A stretch of 53,977 nucleotides of DNA from positions 1 through 53,977 of IMG/VR virus record IMGVR_UViG_3300025547_000009. The stretch is one strand, 5' to 3'. The number at the start of each line of letters is the position of its first letter. Positions within the stretch are counted from its first letter, which is position 1. Positions 24,040 to 31,515 of this stretch are shown piece by piece. The notes under the pieces are model-generated. The model did not search any database and was not told the DNA's origin. It saw only the letters and a program-made list of their open reading frames with translations. This DNA comes from a virus. The position numbers and the translations under genes are program-made.

Positions 24040-24372
24040 TCACCACCATGAGAGGTAAACGATCTCATACCCATCGTCTATTGCCTGTATAGCCGATTCT
24101 ATGAACCTCCCTGTTTGAGTCTCCTCATATTTGCCACTCACTCCCCAAAAAGACCCTTTCGCTGTTTGTAAATTTTGATATTCATCTTTGAGTCTTAACA
24201 AGTCATCTTTGTCTAGGGAAAGCTCAACGCAGTTGAAACTCTCAGCGTTACCTCCTTTGGCATAGTATAACTCAGACATCCAGCCTTCAAGGTTGGCGTG
24301 TTTACGCCACTGTATGATGTAGGTGTCTTCTTCGTCTTGTCGTCTTGTGAACGCATATTGATCTAATCCCAT
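24040..24372 (-). CDS. Conserved phage protein of the MGLDxx type
   Basis: 110 residues. The pattern MGLDQYAF, then WRKHANLEGWM, YYAKGG, FNCVELSL and a terminal YLSWW is one I recall from many phage and bacterial proteins of unknown function. Some of these carry a misleading phosphoglycerate kinase label, for which I see no support. It is the last gene of a minus-strand run that starts at 25086 under a class M element. Confidence 0.72.
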   Translation of the reverse strand: MGLDQYAFTRRQDEEDTYIIQWRKHANLEGWMSELYYAKGGNAESFNCVELSLDKDDLLRLKDEYQNLQTAKGSFWGVSGKYEETQTGRFIESAIQAIDDGYEIVYLSWW

Positions 24373-24388
24373 TTATTGCTCCTCTGTG

Positions 24389-24649
24389 TTATGGTTCATT
24401 TCTATCAAAGTATTTGGGTAAGTCTATGATCTCGATAACTAAGATACCCTCTTGATCCGTAGTTAAACCCAAGCGTTTTGAGGGGTCATAAGCCTCAACC
24501 AAATGGTACTCTTTTTCAGGTCTGCTCATGTCGTAGTAAAGGCTTATTCCGTATCCGTCATAGGTCTTTGCTAGCCAGCTATAGTTGTGTTGACCATTGG
24601 GTTTTGGGTCTTTGCCTATCAGATAGCTGATAGTTTCGATCTCTCTCAT
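24389..24649 (-). CDS. Small hypothetical protein
   Basis: 86 residues from the ATG at 24649 with GGAGG upstream. Tyr-rich and mixed alpha/beta (SWLAKTYDGYGISLYYDM), with no membrane segment. Its start overlaps the stop of the tiny membrane peptide gene (ATGA), indicating coupled translation. No family recognised. Confidence 0.65.
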   Translation of the reverse strand: MREIETISYLIGKDPKPNGQHNYSWLAKTYDGYGISLYYDMSRPEKEYHLVEAYDPSKRLGLTTDQEGILVIEIIDLPKYFDRNEP

Positions 24650-24723
24650 GATGACCTCCAAGTTTTCACTAAGGCGACAATAATAGCCACCTCAATGAGT
24701 CCACAGATTAAAGCGTATGCCAT
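24646..24723 (-). CDS. Tiny membrane peptide (25 aa)
   Basis: 25 residues: a single hydrophobic helix (ALICGLIEVAIIVALV) followed by KTWRSS. The ATG directly follows the upstream gene's stop, AAAGGAC is the ribosome-binding site, and the stop overlaps the next start (ATGA). The tight packing supports a translated gene. It would be a single-pass inner-membrane peptide with a positive C-terminus. Role unknown. Confidence 0.6.
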   Translation of the reverse strand: MAYALICGLIEVAIIVALVKTWRSS

Positions 24724-25086
24724 TTATTTGTCCTTTCGAGTCCAAGAGCCTGTCCAACTAGACTCTGTTGAGTTAAAGCCCCATTGGGGTGTTCCCAAAA
24801 CAGGTGCAGGAGCTACGGTTTTACCGAGAGCTTTACGCTCCACCTCCCAAGACGATGCTCCTGTCTCATCACAGATGTACTTGAAGCTCACATAGCGATG
24901 CTTTTGACCCTTCTTGATGTTGAACTTAGGGTGGTCTTTACGAGCGACCACCACTTTGTTAACAAAGGTGGCGTACCAATAACCATCCTCGTACTCGTAC
25001 CCACTACAAGTGAGATGACCACGATTCAAGCCGTCATAACCTTCTTCAGCCATGTAGTCGTTGTATCTGTCCATTGCTAAACTCAT
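24724..25086 (-). CDS. Hypothetical protein
   Basis: 120 residues from the ATG at 25086 (AAGGAGAACAAC upstream). Tyr- and Trp-rich N-terminal half (YEYEDGYWYATFVNKVVVA), basic centre (FNIKKGQKHRYVSFKYICDE) and a Trp/Ser-rich tail (SSWTGSWTRKDK). No known family. It is the first gene of a small operon with the 25-residue membrane peptide and two more genes. Confidence 0.66.
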   Translation of the reverse strand: MSLAMDRYNDYMAEEGYDGLNRGHLTCSGYEYEDGYWYATFVNKVVVARKDHPKFNIKKGQKHRYVSFKYICDETGASSWEVERKALGKTVAPAPVLGTPQWGFNSTESSWTGSWTRKDK

Positions 25087-25139
25087 GTTGTTCTCCTTAG
25101 TGGAGTCTTGGTTGATGAGGTTCATTCCTCATGTAGTCT

Positions 25140-25156
25140 TATAGATAAGGGGTTAC
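25140..25156 (-). promoter_or_regulatory. Class M promoter-like motif, consensus copy
   Basis: Minus-strand GTAACCCCTTATCTATA, 54 bases before 25086. It is followed by CATCAACCAAGACTCC and AAGGAGAAC, the class M leader. Confidence 0.6.
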
Positions 25157-25167
25157 AGTTTCACCCC

Positions 25168-25728
25168 TTAGTCCTCATCTTCCTCCTCTCGCTCCTGCTC
25201 CTCACGATCAGCGGTACACCATTTACAAAGAGCTTCATCATGGTATTCGTACTCGCTGATCTCATTCCCACAGTCCTCACACTCGTACTCCTCTTCGGGA
25301 TCAGTCTCGATCTCAAGAGCACCCTCTGAGGTGTAGAAGGTGAAAGTACCATCATAGTAGTCAGCTCTACTAACTTGATCTTTTGTCATGGACACTGCTT
25401 TGACCCCACTGTCTTTGAGTTTCTCTTGGACTACCTCGTCCTCGATAAGCTCGACAGGGATTGCCCCAATGAGTCCTGCGTCAACAGGATAAGAGCGTCC
25501 GTCAGACCCCACATAAAATCCATCGCCATGAGCTGTGGAATGCACAAAGATGGGATGACCCATGTAAGTGAGGTGTCCGTCAAAGTCCTCTTTGGACTCT
25601 GCCTTTTCAAGATCCTCGCAGAAGTTATTAACCCAAAGAGCATCGTTAGTCGCCCCTCCTGCCTCGATGGTGTGGAGGAAATAACAAGGATCTCCGATAA
25701 AGTGTGTTGGTGTTGGTGTCGCAGTCAT
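25168..25728 (-). CDS. Hypothetical protein with C-terminal zinc-ribbon-like motif
   Basis: 186 residues from the ATG at 25728 (ACGGAGAA upstream). The N-terminal part reads FIGDPCYFLH, then GDGFYVGSDGRSYPVDAGLIGAIP, a compact beta-rich fold I do not name. The C-terminus has CEDC and CKWC separated by 17 residues, a probable zinc knuckle, then a run of Glu/Asp. A class M element lies 56 bases upstream, overlapping the end of the next gene. Confidence 0.68.
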   Translation of the reverse strand: MTATPTPTHFIGDPCYFLHTIEAGGATNDALWVNNFCEDLEKAESKEDFDGHLTYMGHPIFVHSTAHGDGFYVGSDGRSYPVDAGLIGAIPVELIEDEVVQEKLKDSGVKAVSMTKDQVSRADYYDGTFTFYTSEGALEIETDPEEEYECEDCGNEISEYEYHDEALCKWCTADREEQEREEEDED

Positions 25729-25777
25729 TTTTATTCTCCGTTTGGGGGAGTGATGAGGTAGTGATTCTGCCTCCATA

Positions 25778-26011
25778 CTAGGCAATAGATAAGGGGTTAC
25801 AATCACACATTCGGGATTGGTTCTCCATATATAGACGAGCAGACTTAGAGATCTCAACGACATCAATCCTTGCTGTCTTTAAGTGGTTTGCTTGATCCAC
25901 CTTCTCGGCTTCGATTTCTGCCACGATGCGTAGCGAATATACCTTCTCTACCTTGCCTTTGTGCGTGTAGTAGAGTGGCTGTCCTGTAGCTTTATTCTGA
26001 ACATAATACAT
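25778..26011 (-). CDS. Small hypothetical protein whose C-terminus overlaps a promoter element
   Basis: 77 residues from the ATG at 26011 (AGGGG upstream). YYVQNKATGQPLYYTHKGKV is followed by an amphipathic region. The final residues (CNPLSIA) are encoded by the minus-strand class M element of the next gene. The region before its start is the plus-strand class M element at 26014. The gene is therefore squeezed between two regulatory copies. Function unknown. Confidence 0.6.
   Translation of the reverse strand: MYYVQNKATGQPLYYTHKGKVEKVYSLRIVAEIEAEKVDQANHLKTARIDVVEISKSARLYMENQSRMCDCNPLSIA
25784..25800 (-). promoter_or_regulatory. Class M promoter-like motif
   Basis: Minus-strand GTAACCCCTTATCTATT, 56 bases before 25728. 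It lies inside the coding end of 25778-26011. Confidence 0.55.
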
Positions 26012-26013
26012 AA

Positions 26014-26034
26014 CTGTAACCCCTAACCTATAAG
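26014..26034 (+). promoter_or_regulatory. Class M promoter-like motif
   Basis: CTGTAACCCCTAACCTATAAG, a slightly degenerate copy about 37 bases before a 23-codon leader ORF and 105 before the DUF2325-like gene. Confidence 0.5.
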
Positions 26035-26070
26035 AGATTGTGAGCGATCTCACTTGAAAGGATATTATAC

Positions 26071-26142
26071 ATGAAAATCTTAGAACAGAATAATATAACT
26101 ACACTATCCATCAACCAAGACTCCATGAAAGGGGTAGCATGA
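26071..26142 (+). CDS. Short leader peptide ORF (23 aa)
   Basis: 23 codons starting MKILEQNNITTLS, with AAAGGAT nine bases upstream. The stop overlaps the start of the next gene (ATGA). Its second half is encoded by the conserved class M leader (CATCAACCAAGACTCC), which is non-coding elsewhere. It may serve only for translational coupling or may be fortuitous. Confidence 0.45.
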   Translation: MKILEQNNITTLSINQDSMKGVA

Positions 26143-27350
26143 ATCAGAACACATTTGTTATAGGAGGTGAATCTAAGTTCGCCTCTAAGTTTGTTGAACG
26201 CCTTAACAAACGCTTTGGTGATGAGTTGAAACTCATCATATCTAATCACAAGACATGGGATCAATCAGGAGATCGCAGAGAGGACATCCCCTCTGGCACC
26301 GACTTGGTTCTTGTCCTCAAGTCCAACTGCAACCACTCTTTACGAAACTGGGCAAAACAAGAGACCCTAAAAGAGGACATCAAGTTCATCGAATGTTCAC
26401 ACAAGACTGCCATAGCTGAGATGGACATAAGACACTGTTATCAACTACCCATGAATACAAACCTTGATACGACTCAAGAAGAACTTGATCTGTATGAGAC
26501 TTGGGGTAGTTTCTTGGGTGAGCGTATCTTTATCCTTCCCCTTCTCGGCATGGAAGACGAAGGAATCTTTAATGGAAGAGATGCTTATGAGCGTATGCCT
26601 TGGGTGAAGACAGGTAAGAAAAAGATGGTAGCCAAGTGGGATCGTCTTTGGGTGTCTTACTCGAAGGATAGCTCGGAGGGTCTTCGTGCGATTCTCAATC
26701 GTGTTGCGAAAACTGAGGGTAGAAAAGCAACTCTTGAACCTCTCCATTTAATGAATAAGGGTAAGTCTCCTTACTTCAAACTCATTGAGATCTTTAAGTC
26801 CTTTAAAGATGGTAGCTTAGGTCGAGGTCAAGTAAATATGGTCGCTGATCAATGGGTTCGTGATGCGTATCTTGGCACAAACCTAAGAGACTTTCAAAGC
26901 AAGTCCAATCTCAAATATGCCTTAAACTTAATCTTTGGTGCAGGTCTTGATGGGTTATCGCCCGAAACCTTAGAGGTCGTAGAAGAACACTTCCCTAAGC
27001 GTGGTAGACCAAAGGCTAAGAAGAGTTTGAAGACATCCACTCCAGTGGTTGAAACTACAGAGCAGGATCAAAACGAGACTCTAACCCCTATCCTTACTCA
27101 AGAGGATTGGGATGACTATGTGGCACAAAACCCAATCATCGAAGAGGAGATTGAGCAACCTGTTGAACAACCTGTATCGGTAGACTCTCATGTACTTCTT
27201 GGTACTCTTAAACTCACACCTAACGATAATGTGATCTGTATTGGTGAGGTACATCTTGAGGGGGATGTTCACATTTATGGTGACATCTCTCTTGAAGTTG
27301 ATCGCATTGAAAATAACACCCTATATGGTGTTAAAATCAAGAAAGGCTAA
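26139..27350 (+). CDS. DUF2325-like N-terminal domain protein with C-terminal LYGV domain
   Basis: 403 residues. The first 100 residues (FVIGGES, then GTDLVLVLKSNCNHSLRNWAKQ, then FIECSHKTAIAEMD) resemble DUF2325, a small Rossmann-like domain of unknown function; this is tentative. The middle is basic (RGRPKAKKSLK). An acidic, Pro/Val-rich linker leads to a ~50-residue beta domain at the C-terminus ending in LYGVKIKKG. That last domain recurs in the next protein. GAAAGGGG precedes the ATG. First large gene after the class M element at 26014. Confidence 0.62.
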   Translation: MNQNTFVIGGESKFASKFVERLNKRFGDELKLIISNHKTWDQSGDRREDIPSGTDLVLVLKSNCNHSLRNWAKQETLKEDIKFIECSHKTAIAEMDIRHCYQLPMNTNLDTTQEELDLYETWGSFLGERIFILPLLGMEDEGIFNGRDAYERMPWVKTGKKKMVAKWDRLWVSYSKDSSEGLRAILNRVAKTEGRKATLEPLHLMNKGKSPYFKLIEIFKSFKDGSLGRGQVNMVADQWVRDAYLGTNLRDFQSKSNLKYALNLIFGAGLDGLSPETLEVVEEHFPKRGRPKAKKSLKTSTPVVETTEQDQNETLTPILTQEDWDDYVAQNPIIEEEIEQPVEQPVSVDSHVLLGTLKLTPNDNVICIGEVHLEGDVHIYGDISLEVDRIENNTLYGVKIKKG

Positions 27351-27354
27351 ATGA

Positions 27355-27939
27355 ATGAAATTGTCGTCAATGGCGAAACTAATTTTACTGGACCCCATGA
27401 AGTTCCTTGATCTCGATCATGGACAAAAGAACCCAGTAGATGCAAAGCACATTTGGACTGTTAAACACGAACAGGACAGTGCTGTCAGCGAAGGACTCTT
27501 TGTTGACGCACTAAAGTCTATCCGTAAGTTTGCTTCACAAAGGGGAGGCAAAGGTGAAGAAAAAGCCCTTATCCATAGATCCATTATCGAATACTCTGAC
27601 CTTGTGTGGTCTAGGTTCGGTTCAGTTAATCAACTGAACTATCACCTCAAGGGTCTTTACGGTTGTGAACTGCCGAAAGTGTTTAGAGACCATATGCGAC
27701 ATCTTTTCTCAAATGCTCCTCAAGACACCATCGAAGAAGACCCGATTGAGGAGGTCTTAGAAGATCAGCCAAACATCTCACAAATCAGCCTTTGTGGTGT
27801 GAGTTTCAATCTCACCACAGGGTCTAGTCTCATCATCGGTGAACTGGCTACGAAGTCGCTCAATTTGAAAGGGATGAGGTCGATTAATATCGACAAGGTG
27901 TCTGAGGGTCGTTTGTTTGGGGTTAGCCTTAAAGCCTAA
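27355..27939 (+). CDS. Hypothetical protein sharing a C-terminal domain with the preceding gene
   Basis: 194 residues, AAGAAAGG upstream. The N-terminal 120 residues are helical and basic (ALKSIRKFASQRGGKGEEKALIH). The C-terminal 50 residues (SLCGVSFNLTTGSSLIIGEL to RLFGVSLKA) parallel the end of the preceding protein (LLGTLKLTPNDNVICIGEV to LYGVKIKKG). The pair probably interact or bind the same partner. Family unknown. Confidence 0.66.
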   Translation: MKLSSMAKLILLDPMKFLDLDHGQKNPVDAKHIWTVKHEQDSAVSEGLFVDALKSIRKFASQRGGKGEEKALIHRSIIEYSDLVWSRFGSVNQLNYHLKGLYGCELPKVFRDHMRHLFSNAPQDTIEEDPIEEVLEDQPNISQISLCGVSFNLTTGSSLIIGELATKSLNLKGMRSINIDKVSEGRLFGVSLKA

Positions 27940-28020
27940 GACTATCTTATGTGTCTCGGTTTCGTATACAGAGTAGTCGGGGTCTACCTCTTTAATAGCA
28001 AAAACCTGTCGAGTGGACGC

Positions 28021-28476
28021 TTAGTATTCCTTACCTTTGGGTTCTTTTGTGATGTCTCTACGCCTATCTTTTAAACCCGCTTCACTAGCTTGAAGAACTA
28101 AGAATTTTTGAATGTCTCTCTTAGGGATATTTTTGTCTACACCAGTAGCTGTGACAACCGCAAACAGATCTGCCATCGAATTTTTATGCTCTCCTTGCTG
28201 ATACAAATTCATTGCCACTGATACTTTAATTTTATCACCATTATGTTCAATAATGGCTGTGTTCTTTGAACCCATGCCTAGCCTTTTTTGTATTTCTGCG
28301 TACCCTATCCCATACATAGGGTTACCATGAAACCAAAGTGATGCGGTATCAAACTTGGGCCTCTTTTTTTGTTCTCTTTCAGGTTCTTTAAATAAGTCCA
28401 AGATAGCACCTAAAAAACCTTCTTTTTGCATATATCTGTACGCAACTCTACTAGCCATCTTATTACGAGTTCTCAT
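28021..28476 (-). CDS. Class 2-tagged hypothetical protein
   Basis: 151 residues opening MRTRNKMASRVAYRYMQKEG, the clearest N-terminal class 2 tag in the window. A hydrophobic helix (FLGAILDLF) and a basic linker follow. A ~100-residue alpha/beta domain then contains DKIKVSVAMNL and DLFAVVTATG. No known family. A class L element precedes it, as for class 1-tagged genes, so both tag types share the same promoter class. GGAAATAAACC precedes the start. Confidence 0.75.
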   Translation of the reverse strand: MRTRNKMASRVAYRYMQKEGFLGAILDLFKEPEREQKKRPKFDTASLWFHGNPMYGIGYAEIQKRLGMGSKNTAIIEHNGDKIKVSVAMNLYQQGEHKNSMADLFAVVTATGVDKNIPKRDIQKFLVLQASEAGLKDRRRDITKEPKGKEY

Positions 28477-28513
28477 GGTTTATTTCCTTTGTCTGAGAGT
28501 CTCTATATGACTG

Positions 28514-28531
28514 CCTATAAAAGAACTATTA
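28514..28531 (-). promoter_or_regulatory. Late-type (class L) promoter-like motif
   Basis: Minus-strand TAATAGTTCTTTTATAGG, about 38 bases before 28476. Confidence 0.5.
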
Positions 28532-28534
28532 CAC

Positions 28535-29086
28535 TTAGTCCCAATCCTCCCAATCATCCTCTTCTTCCAAAGAAGGGTAAGACTCATTGTCCTTAATATC
28601 GTTCTCTACCTCAGTAACACCTTTAAAGGCACTCGAACCCCAAATACAACCACTACCTACATCCCAAGGGTAGTACCAATGGACTCTCAGTCTCTCACTC
28701 GATTGAAAGGGGCAGATTTCTATACCATCATAATCTTTTGAGACAGCAACCCAATCTATCGCATCTTCCCCACCTATTTCTATGCCATACTTCCCTGTAA
28801 ACATCCATAATTCTTGTTTTATTCGTATTACACACATACGATTAAGATTTACTTCAAGTAAATATTTATGTTGGTATCCCGAAGCCCAACTAGGGTTCCG
28901 ACTTTGCACCCACTCTTTCCAATCCTTATCGCAAGCATACCAAAGACCCTTTGGTTTTTGGAGGGCACTTATAGTCTTGTCCTGTCGAACATTCCGAAAT
29001 GACCCCATTGGTCTTGGAGAATACACCATACGATCATAGCTTTTCGCTTGAATGTGTAGAGTTGCGATTTTTCTGATTACATCCAT
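28535..29086 (-). CDS. Hypothetical protein with basic N-terminal helix
   Basis: 183 residues. The N-terminus MDVIRKIATLHIQAK resembles the class 2 tag (R-K-I-A-x-x-H). The body is Trp- and Tyr-rich (GLWYACDKDWKEWVQSRNPSWASGYQH, DAIDWVAVSKDYDGIEI) and may be a small enzyme fold such as an ADP-ribosyltransferase-like one; I could not confirm any motif. The C-terminus is acidic (EEEDDWEDWD). GGAGAGTATC precedes the ATG. Divergent from the GIY-YIG gene. Confidence 0.65.
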   Translation of the reverse strand: MDVIRKIATLHIQAKSYDRMVYSPRPMGSFRNVRQDKTISALQKPKGLWYACDKDWKEWVQSRNPSWASGYQHKYLLEVNLNRMCVIRIKQELWMFTGKYGIEIGGEDAIDWVAVSKDYDGIEICPFQSSERLRVHWYYPWDVGSGCIWGSSAFKGVTEVENDIKDNESYPSLEEEDDWEDWD

Positions 29087-29116
29087 GATACTCTCCTATA
29101 TAATATATGTAAGAGA

Positions 29117-29137
29117 TTAGATAAAGGAACTACAAAT
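29117..29137 (-). promoter_or_regulatory. Variant late-type (class L) promoter-like motif
   Basis: Minus-strand TTTGTAGTTCCTTTATCTAA, about 31 bases before 29086. It overlaps the ribosome-binding site of the divergent GIY-YIG gene. Confidence 0.4.
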
Positions 29138-29482
29138 ATGAGTGAATGGGTCGTATATGTCATCCAGAGTCAGCAGATCAGACGCTCTGCTAAGACAGGT
29201 AAAGAACTACCTGGTTTCTTCTATGTAGGTTGCACCACAGATGTTAACCGTAGGCTGAGACAGCATCAGGGTTTCATCAAAGGAGGCGGGAAATACACTG
29301 CAAAGCACCGACCTTGGAAGCTCATGTGTACTTATGGCACATACGCTAATAGATCAGAAGCCATGAAAGCTGAGATGGCTCTAAAGAAAAAGCGTGGTAA
29401 GGCTAGGCTCTATTGGACAGAGCAAGAGTCTAAATGGTGTCGAGGTCGTAAAGAAATAGGACTTAAAAACGACTGTATTTAG
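29138..29482 (+). CDS. GIY-YIG family nuclease
   Basis: 114 residues. VVYVIQ (GIY equivalent, residues 4-9), FFYVGCT (YIG equivalent, about 28-34) and TDVNRRLRQHQ with the conserved Arg match stand-alone GIY-YIG nucleases (UPF0213/SLX1-like). Such proteins nick or cut DNA. In phages they may be homing-type or recombination endonucleases. No intron or intein is visible next to it. AAAGGA precedes the start. The end overlaps the tagged gene on the other strand by 20 bases. Confidence 0.85.
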   Translation: MSEWVVYVIQSQQIRRSAKTGKELPGFFYVGCTTDVNRRLRQHQGFIKGGGKYTAKHRPWKLMCTYGTYANRSEAMKAEMALKKKRGKARLYWTEQESKWCRGRKEIGLKNDCI

Positions 29483-29801
29483 CTATGTCTGAATCCATCT
29501 GTTCATTCATCATCCCATGAGGCGGGTTTCCAATATCTAAAGCGTCACCCGTAGATGTTGTCATAAGAATATGATGATACTTTGAGTAGTTTATTTCTAC
29601 ACCATTAGAAAGAGAGATAGAAACCATCTCTCGACCTGTAGGGTCCTTCCCTCTTTGCACATCAACAACATTTCTGTTTGATAGTTTTTGCTCGGCAAGA
29701 TCGTGAACATAACGCAGATCTACGGCCTCACTAGCAAACCTTTCAAGTTTCGCAATCCTAGTCTCAAGGTTTCTAAGGATTTCTGATGCAGATCTTCTCA
29801 T
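29463..29801 (-). CDS. Class 1-tagged small protein
   Basis: 112 residues: class 1 tag (MRRSASE to RIAKLE) then a ~85-residue cargo with RYVHDLAEQKL, then MVSISLSNGVEINYSKYHHIL. One of the smallest tagged proteins, so the tag is about a fifth of the chain. No family recognised. The complete cassette precedes it: class L element, AAGTGATC, TTAACCTTAATC and ATGGAGAAACC. Confidence 0.78.
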   Translation of the reverse strand: MRRSASEILRNLETRIAKLERFASEAVDLRYVHDLAEQKLSNRNVVDVQRGKDPTGREMVSISLSNGVEINYSKYHHILMTTSTGDALDIGNPPHGMMNEQMDSDIAKYSRF

Positions 29802-29847
29802 AAGGGTTTCTCCATTTGATTAAGGTTAAGATGATCACTTAAGAGAA

Positions 29848-29868
29848 CCTATAAATAAACTATTAAAG
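29848..29868 (-). promoter_or_regulatory. Late-type (class L) promoter-like motif, consensus copy
   Basis: Minus-strand TTTAATAGTTTATTTATAGG, 47 bases before 29801. It is identical to the copy before the triple-tag gene. Confidence 0.6.
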
Positions 29869-29897
29869 TTATGGTGTCGAGGTAGAGAACCTAGATT

Positions 29898-30287
29898 TTA
29901 GAGCCTGCGAAGAACCCTCTTAGACTCCTTGAGGAAGTCTGCCTTAACAGAGTCAGAGTCTGGTCCAACCTCGACACGACCAATGGTCAGTCTACCCTGG
30001 TTTCCTTCAGACACATCAACTAAAATGAGATATCCATTCTTCAAGTCTTCTTCATACACGACATTAACATGATTCATATAGCCATTTGTCCACCTTAACG
30101 CTCCTGTAGGCGAAGACTCAAGAGTATAACCTAACAATTTAGTTCCCGCTAACCTTCTCACAGATTGCATGGGGGACGAGGCGAGGCTGTGTCGGATGCG
30201 ATAGAGGGGATCAGGTGTAGATTGTCTTTCAAGACGAGCGACCCTAGTCTCAAGGTTACGGATGATTTCTGATGCTGATCTTCTCAT
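29898..30287 (-). CDS. Class 1-tagged small protein
   Basis: 129 residues from the ATG at 30287; the in-frame GTG at 30323 merely reads through the conserved leader. Tag MRRSASE to RVARLE, then a basic segment (RIRHSLASSPMQSVRRLAG) and a beta-rich domain with TGALRWTNGYM and GYLILVDVSEGNQGRLTI. The domain recalls the post-tag part of 43-621 (KGDLRW). Full promoter-leader cassette upstream. It is adjacent to another tagged gene in the same orientation, each with its own promoter. Confidence 0.78.
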   Translation of the reverse strand: MRRSASEIIRNLETRVARLERQSTPDPLYRIRHSLASSPMQSVRRLAGTKLLGYTLESSPTGALRWTNGYMNHVNVVYEEDLKNGYLILVDVSEGNQGRLTIGRVEVGPDSDSVKADFLKESKRVLRRL

Positions 30288-30333
30288 AGGAGTTCTCCAT
30301 TTTGTTAAGGTTAATGAGATCACTTAAGATCAT

Positions 30334-30353
30334 TTATAAATAAACTATTAAAG
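30334..30353 (-). promoter_or_regulatory. Late-type (class L) promoter-like motif, consensus copy
   Basis: Minus-strand CTTTAATAGTTTATTTATAA, 47 bases before 30287. It is followed by AAGTGATCTC and TTAACCTTAAC, and overlaps the stop of 30348-30635. Confidence 0.6.
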
Positions 30354-30635
30354 TTTAAGGAAAGACTCTACAAGCACCTCTGCGAGATCTTCCCCCTCAA
30401 CCCCATGTGAACTTACCCATACCTCCCCATCTCTCCTTACAGACCCATTATTGAGTGCGTATAGGTGGTGGAGGTACGCAAGGGTAACCGTGTCCTCAAA
30501 GTCGGGCAACCATGTTTCACTAGTAAGAGTGTATCTAACTTTTTGTTTAGGTTTGAAGTGAGGGAAAACTAGGATGCCAGTCACGCAGACCCACTTAGGG
30601 TGTTTAACTAAAAGCCTAAGACGATCAATATCCAC
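30348..30635 (-). CDS. Hypothetical protein (GTG start)
   Basis: 95 residues. The frame opens with GTG overlapping the upstream zinc-ribbon gene by 11 bases; no ATG alternative with a ribosome-binding site is evident. Mixed alpha/beta with KWVCVTGILVFPHFKPKQKV and an acidic C-terminus. No known family. Co-oriented with the two genes upstream as a likely operon. Confidence 0.6.
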   Translation of the reverse strand: MDIDRLRLLVKHPKWVCVTGILVFPHFKPKQKVRYTLTSETWLPDFEDTVTLAYLHHLYALNNGSVRRDGEVWVSSHGVEGEDLAEVLVESFLKL

Positions 30636-30807
30636 CAGAGTTAAACCAACCCTCTCCCTTTAATACGAAGCTACTCTTTGAGATAAGTTTCTGGGGGTCT
30701 TCTGTCTTACATTTAGGACAAGGAGGTGATGGGTCATTCATTTTATGTGTGGCTTCAAAGTCATGTTTACATTCTTCTTGTTTACATCTGTAGTTGTAAG
30801 TCGGCAT
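30625..30807 (-). CDS. FmdB-type zinc ribbon protein
   Basis: 60 residues. MPTYNYRC, then C-KHDFEA, then CPKC matches the FmdB/CxxC regulatory-protein zinc ribbon, with the first knuckle slightly extended (C-x4-C). These small proteins are widespread and poorly understood. The start overlaps the upstream stop by one base. Confidence 0.75.
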   Translation of the reverse strand: MPTYNYRCKQEECKHDFEATHKMNDPSPPCPKCKTEDPQKLISKSSFVLKGEGWFNSGGY

Positions 30808-31061
30808 TATTTTTTATCACTTTCTTGTTTGAGTCTTTCTTCACGCTGTCTTCTTCGAGCTTGACTCTCTAAAGATTGCACATACTCTAGTAATCTACCA
30901 AGCTCTCGATCTACTTGCTTGAGGTTTTTAGCCAAATCTTTATCGGAACATACCTTATCGTCTTTTCTATAAGTACAATAAGAAATAACCGATCTGACAG
31001 CCTCCTTGCTTGTGAGGAGTTTTTGTTGGATAGCCCTAGCAGACCTTAATGGAGTTGACAT
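30807..31061 (-). CDS. Small charged coiled-coil protein
   Basis: 84 residues. The N-terminus (MSTPLRSARAIQQKLL) has a basic amphipathic character. Residues 45-80 are predicted coiled coil (QVDRELGRLLEYVQSLESQARRRQREERL), ending very charged. The ATG overlaps the start codon of the divergent gene at 31060, so both begin in the same CATG. AAGGGG is the ribosome-binding site. Function unknown. Confidence 0.65.
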   Translation of the reverse strand: MSTPLRSARAIQQKLLTSKEAVRSVISYCTYRKDDKVCSDKDLAKNLKQVDRELGRLLEYVQSLESQARRRQREERLKQESDKK

Positions 31062-31515
31062 GAATATATCCCCTTTTGACTTTCATAATGAAGCCTACAA
31101 TATGATAAACACAACCGTGTCTGGTGCTAAAGAGAACGGTCTTGATATATCTACATTACCTCCTCATTTATCCATAATGACAAGTGAGGAGGTACTTCAT
31201 GGAAAAAAAGTTATACTTGGATTCTCTTTACCAGAGATCCTTCAAGATGTAAGCCCTAGTTTATGGTCTTTCATTGCACATCAAAAAATGCAAGAGGAAA
31301 CAAACAGTATAGGGTTCGTTTTTTGGTGCTTGGTTGAAGATTCTAAGTGTGGTGGACAATCTGTCTTTGGTATGTCCTACTTTAAAGAAGAAGGATTCAA
31401 AGGATTTATCTCGGACATCGAGTTTCAATATGAACCCGAACTTCTAACAGACCCTCATCAAATTGTTCCCTCTTTCTTAGACTACGACTTTGAAAATGAA
31501 TATCTGGTTCATTAA
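31060..31515 (+). CDS. Hypothetical protein
   Basis: 151 residues from the ATG at 31060 (GGAG upstream). Acidic, with a central hydrophobic stretch (SIGFVFWCLVE) too short for a clear membrane helix. No recognised motif. First of four plus-strand genes (membrane protein, GGCT-like, tiny peptide). Its promoter must lie inside the opposing gene, since the two starts overlap. Confidence 0.65.
   Translation: MNISPFDFHNEAYNMINTTVSGAKENGLDISTLPPHLSIMTSEEVLHGKKVILGFSLPEILQDVSPSLWSFIAHQKMQEETNSIGFVFWCLVEDSKCGGQSVFGMSYFKEEGFKGFISDIEFQYEPELLTDPHQIVPSFLDYDFENEYLVH

Noticed and set aside
24010-24040. TATAAATA on the plus strand as a T4-type late promoter
   Set aside because: It would point away from the genes. 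Only the opposite orientation (TTTATTTATA) is consistently placed before starts on both strands, so I treat it as a different, phage-specific element.
24040-24372. Phosphoglycerate kinase
   Set aside because: A common misleading label for this MGLD family; the 110-residue protein has none of the kinase motifs.
29138-29482. GIY-YIG nuclease as part of a self-splicing intron or intein
   Set aside because: Neighbouring genes are intact, with no split gene or intron-like flanks.
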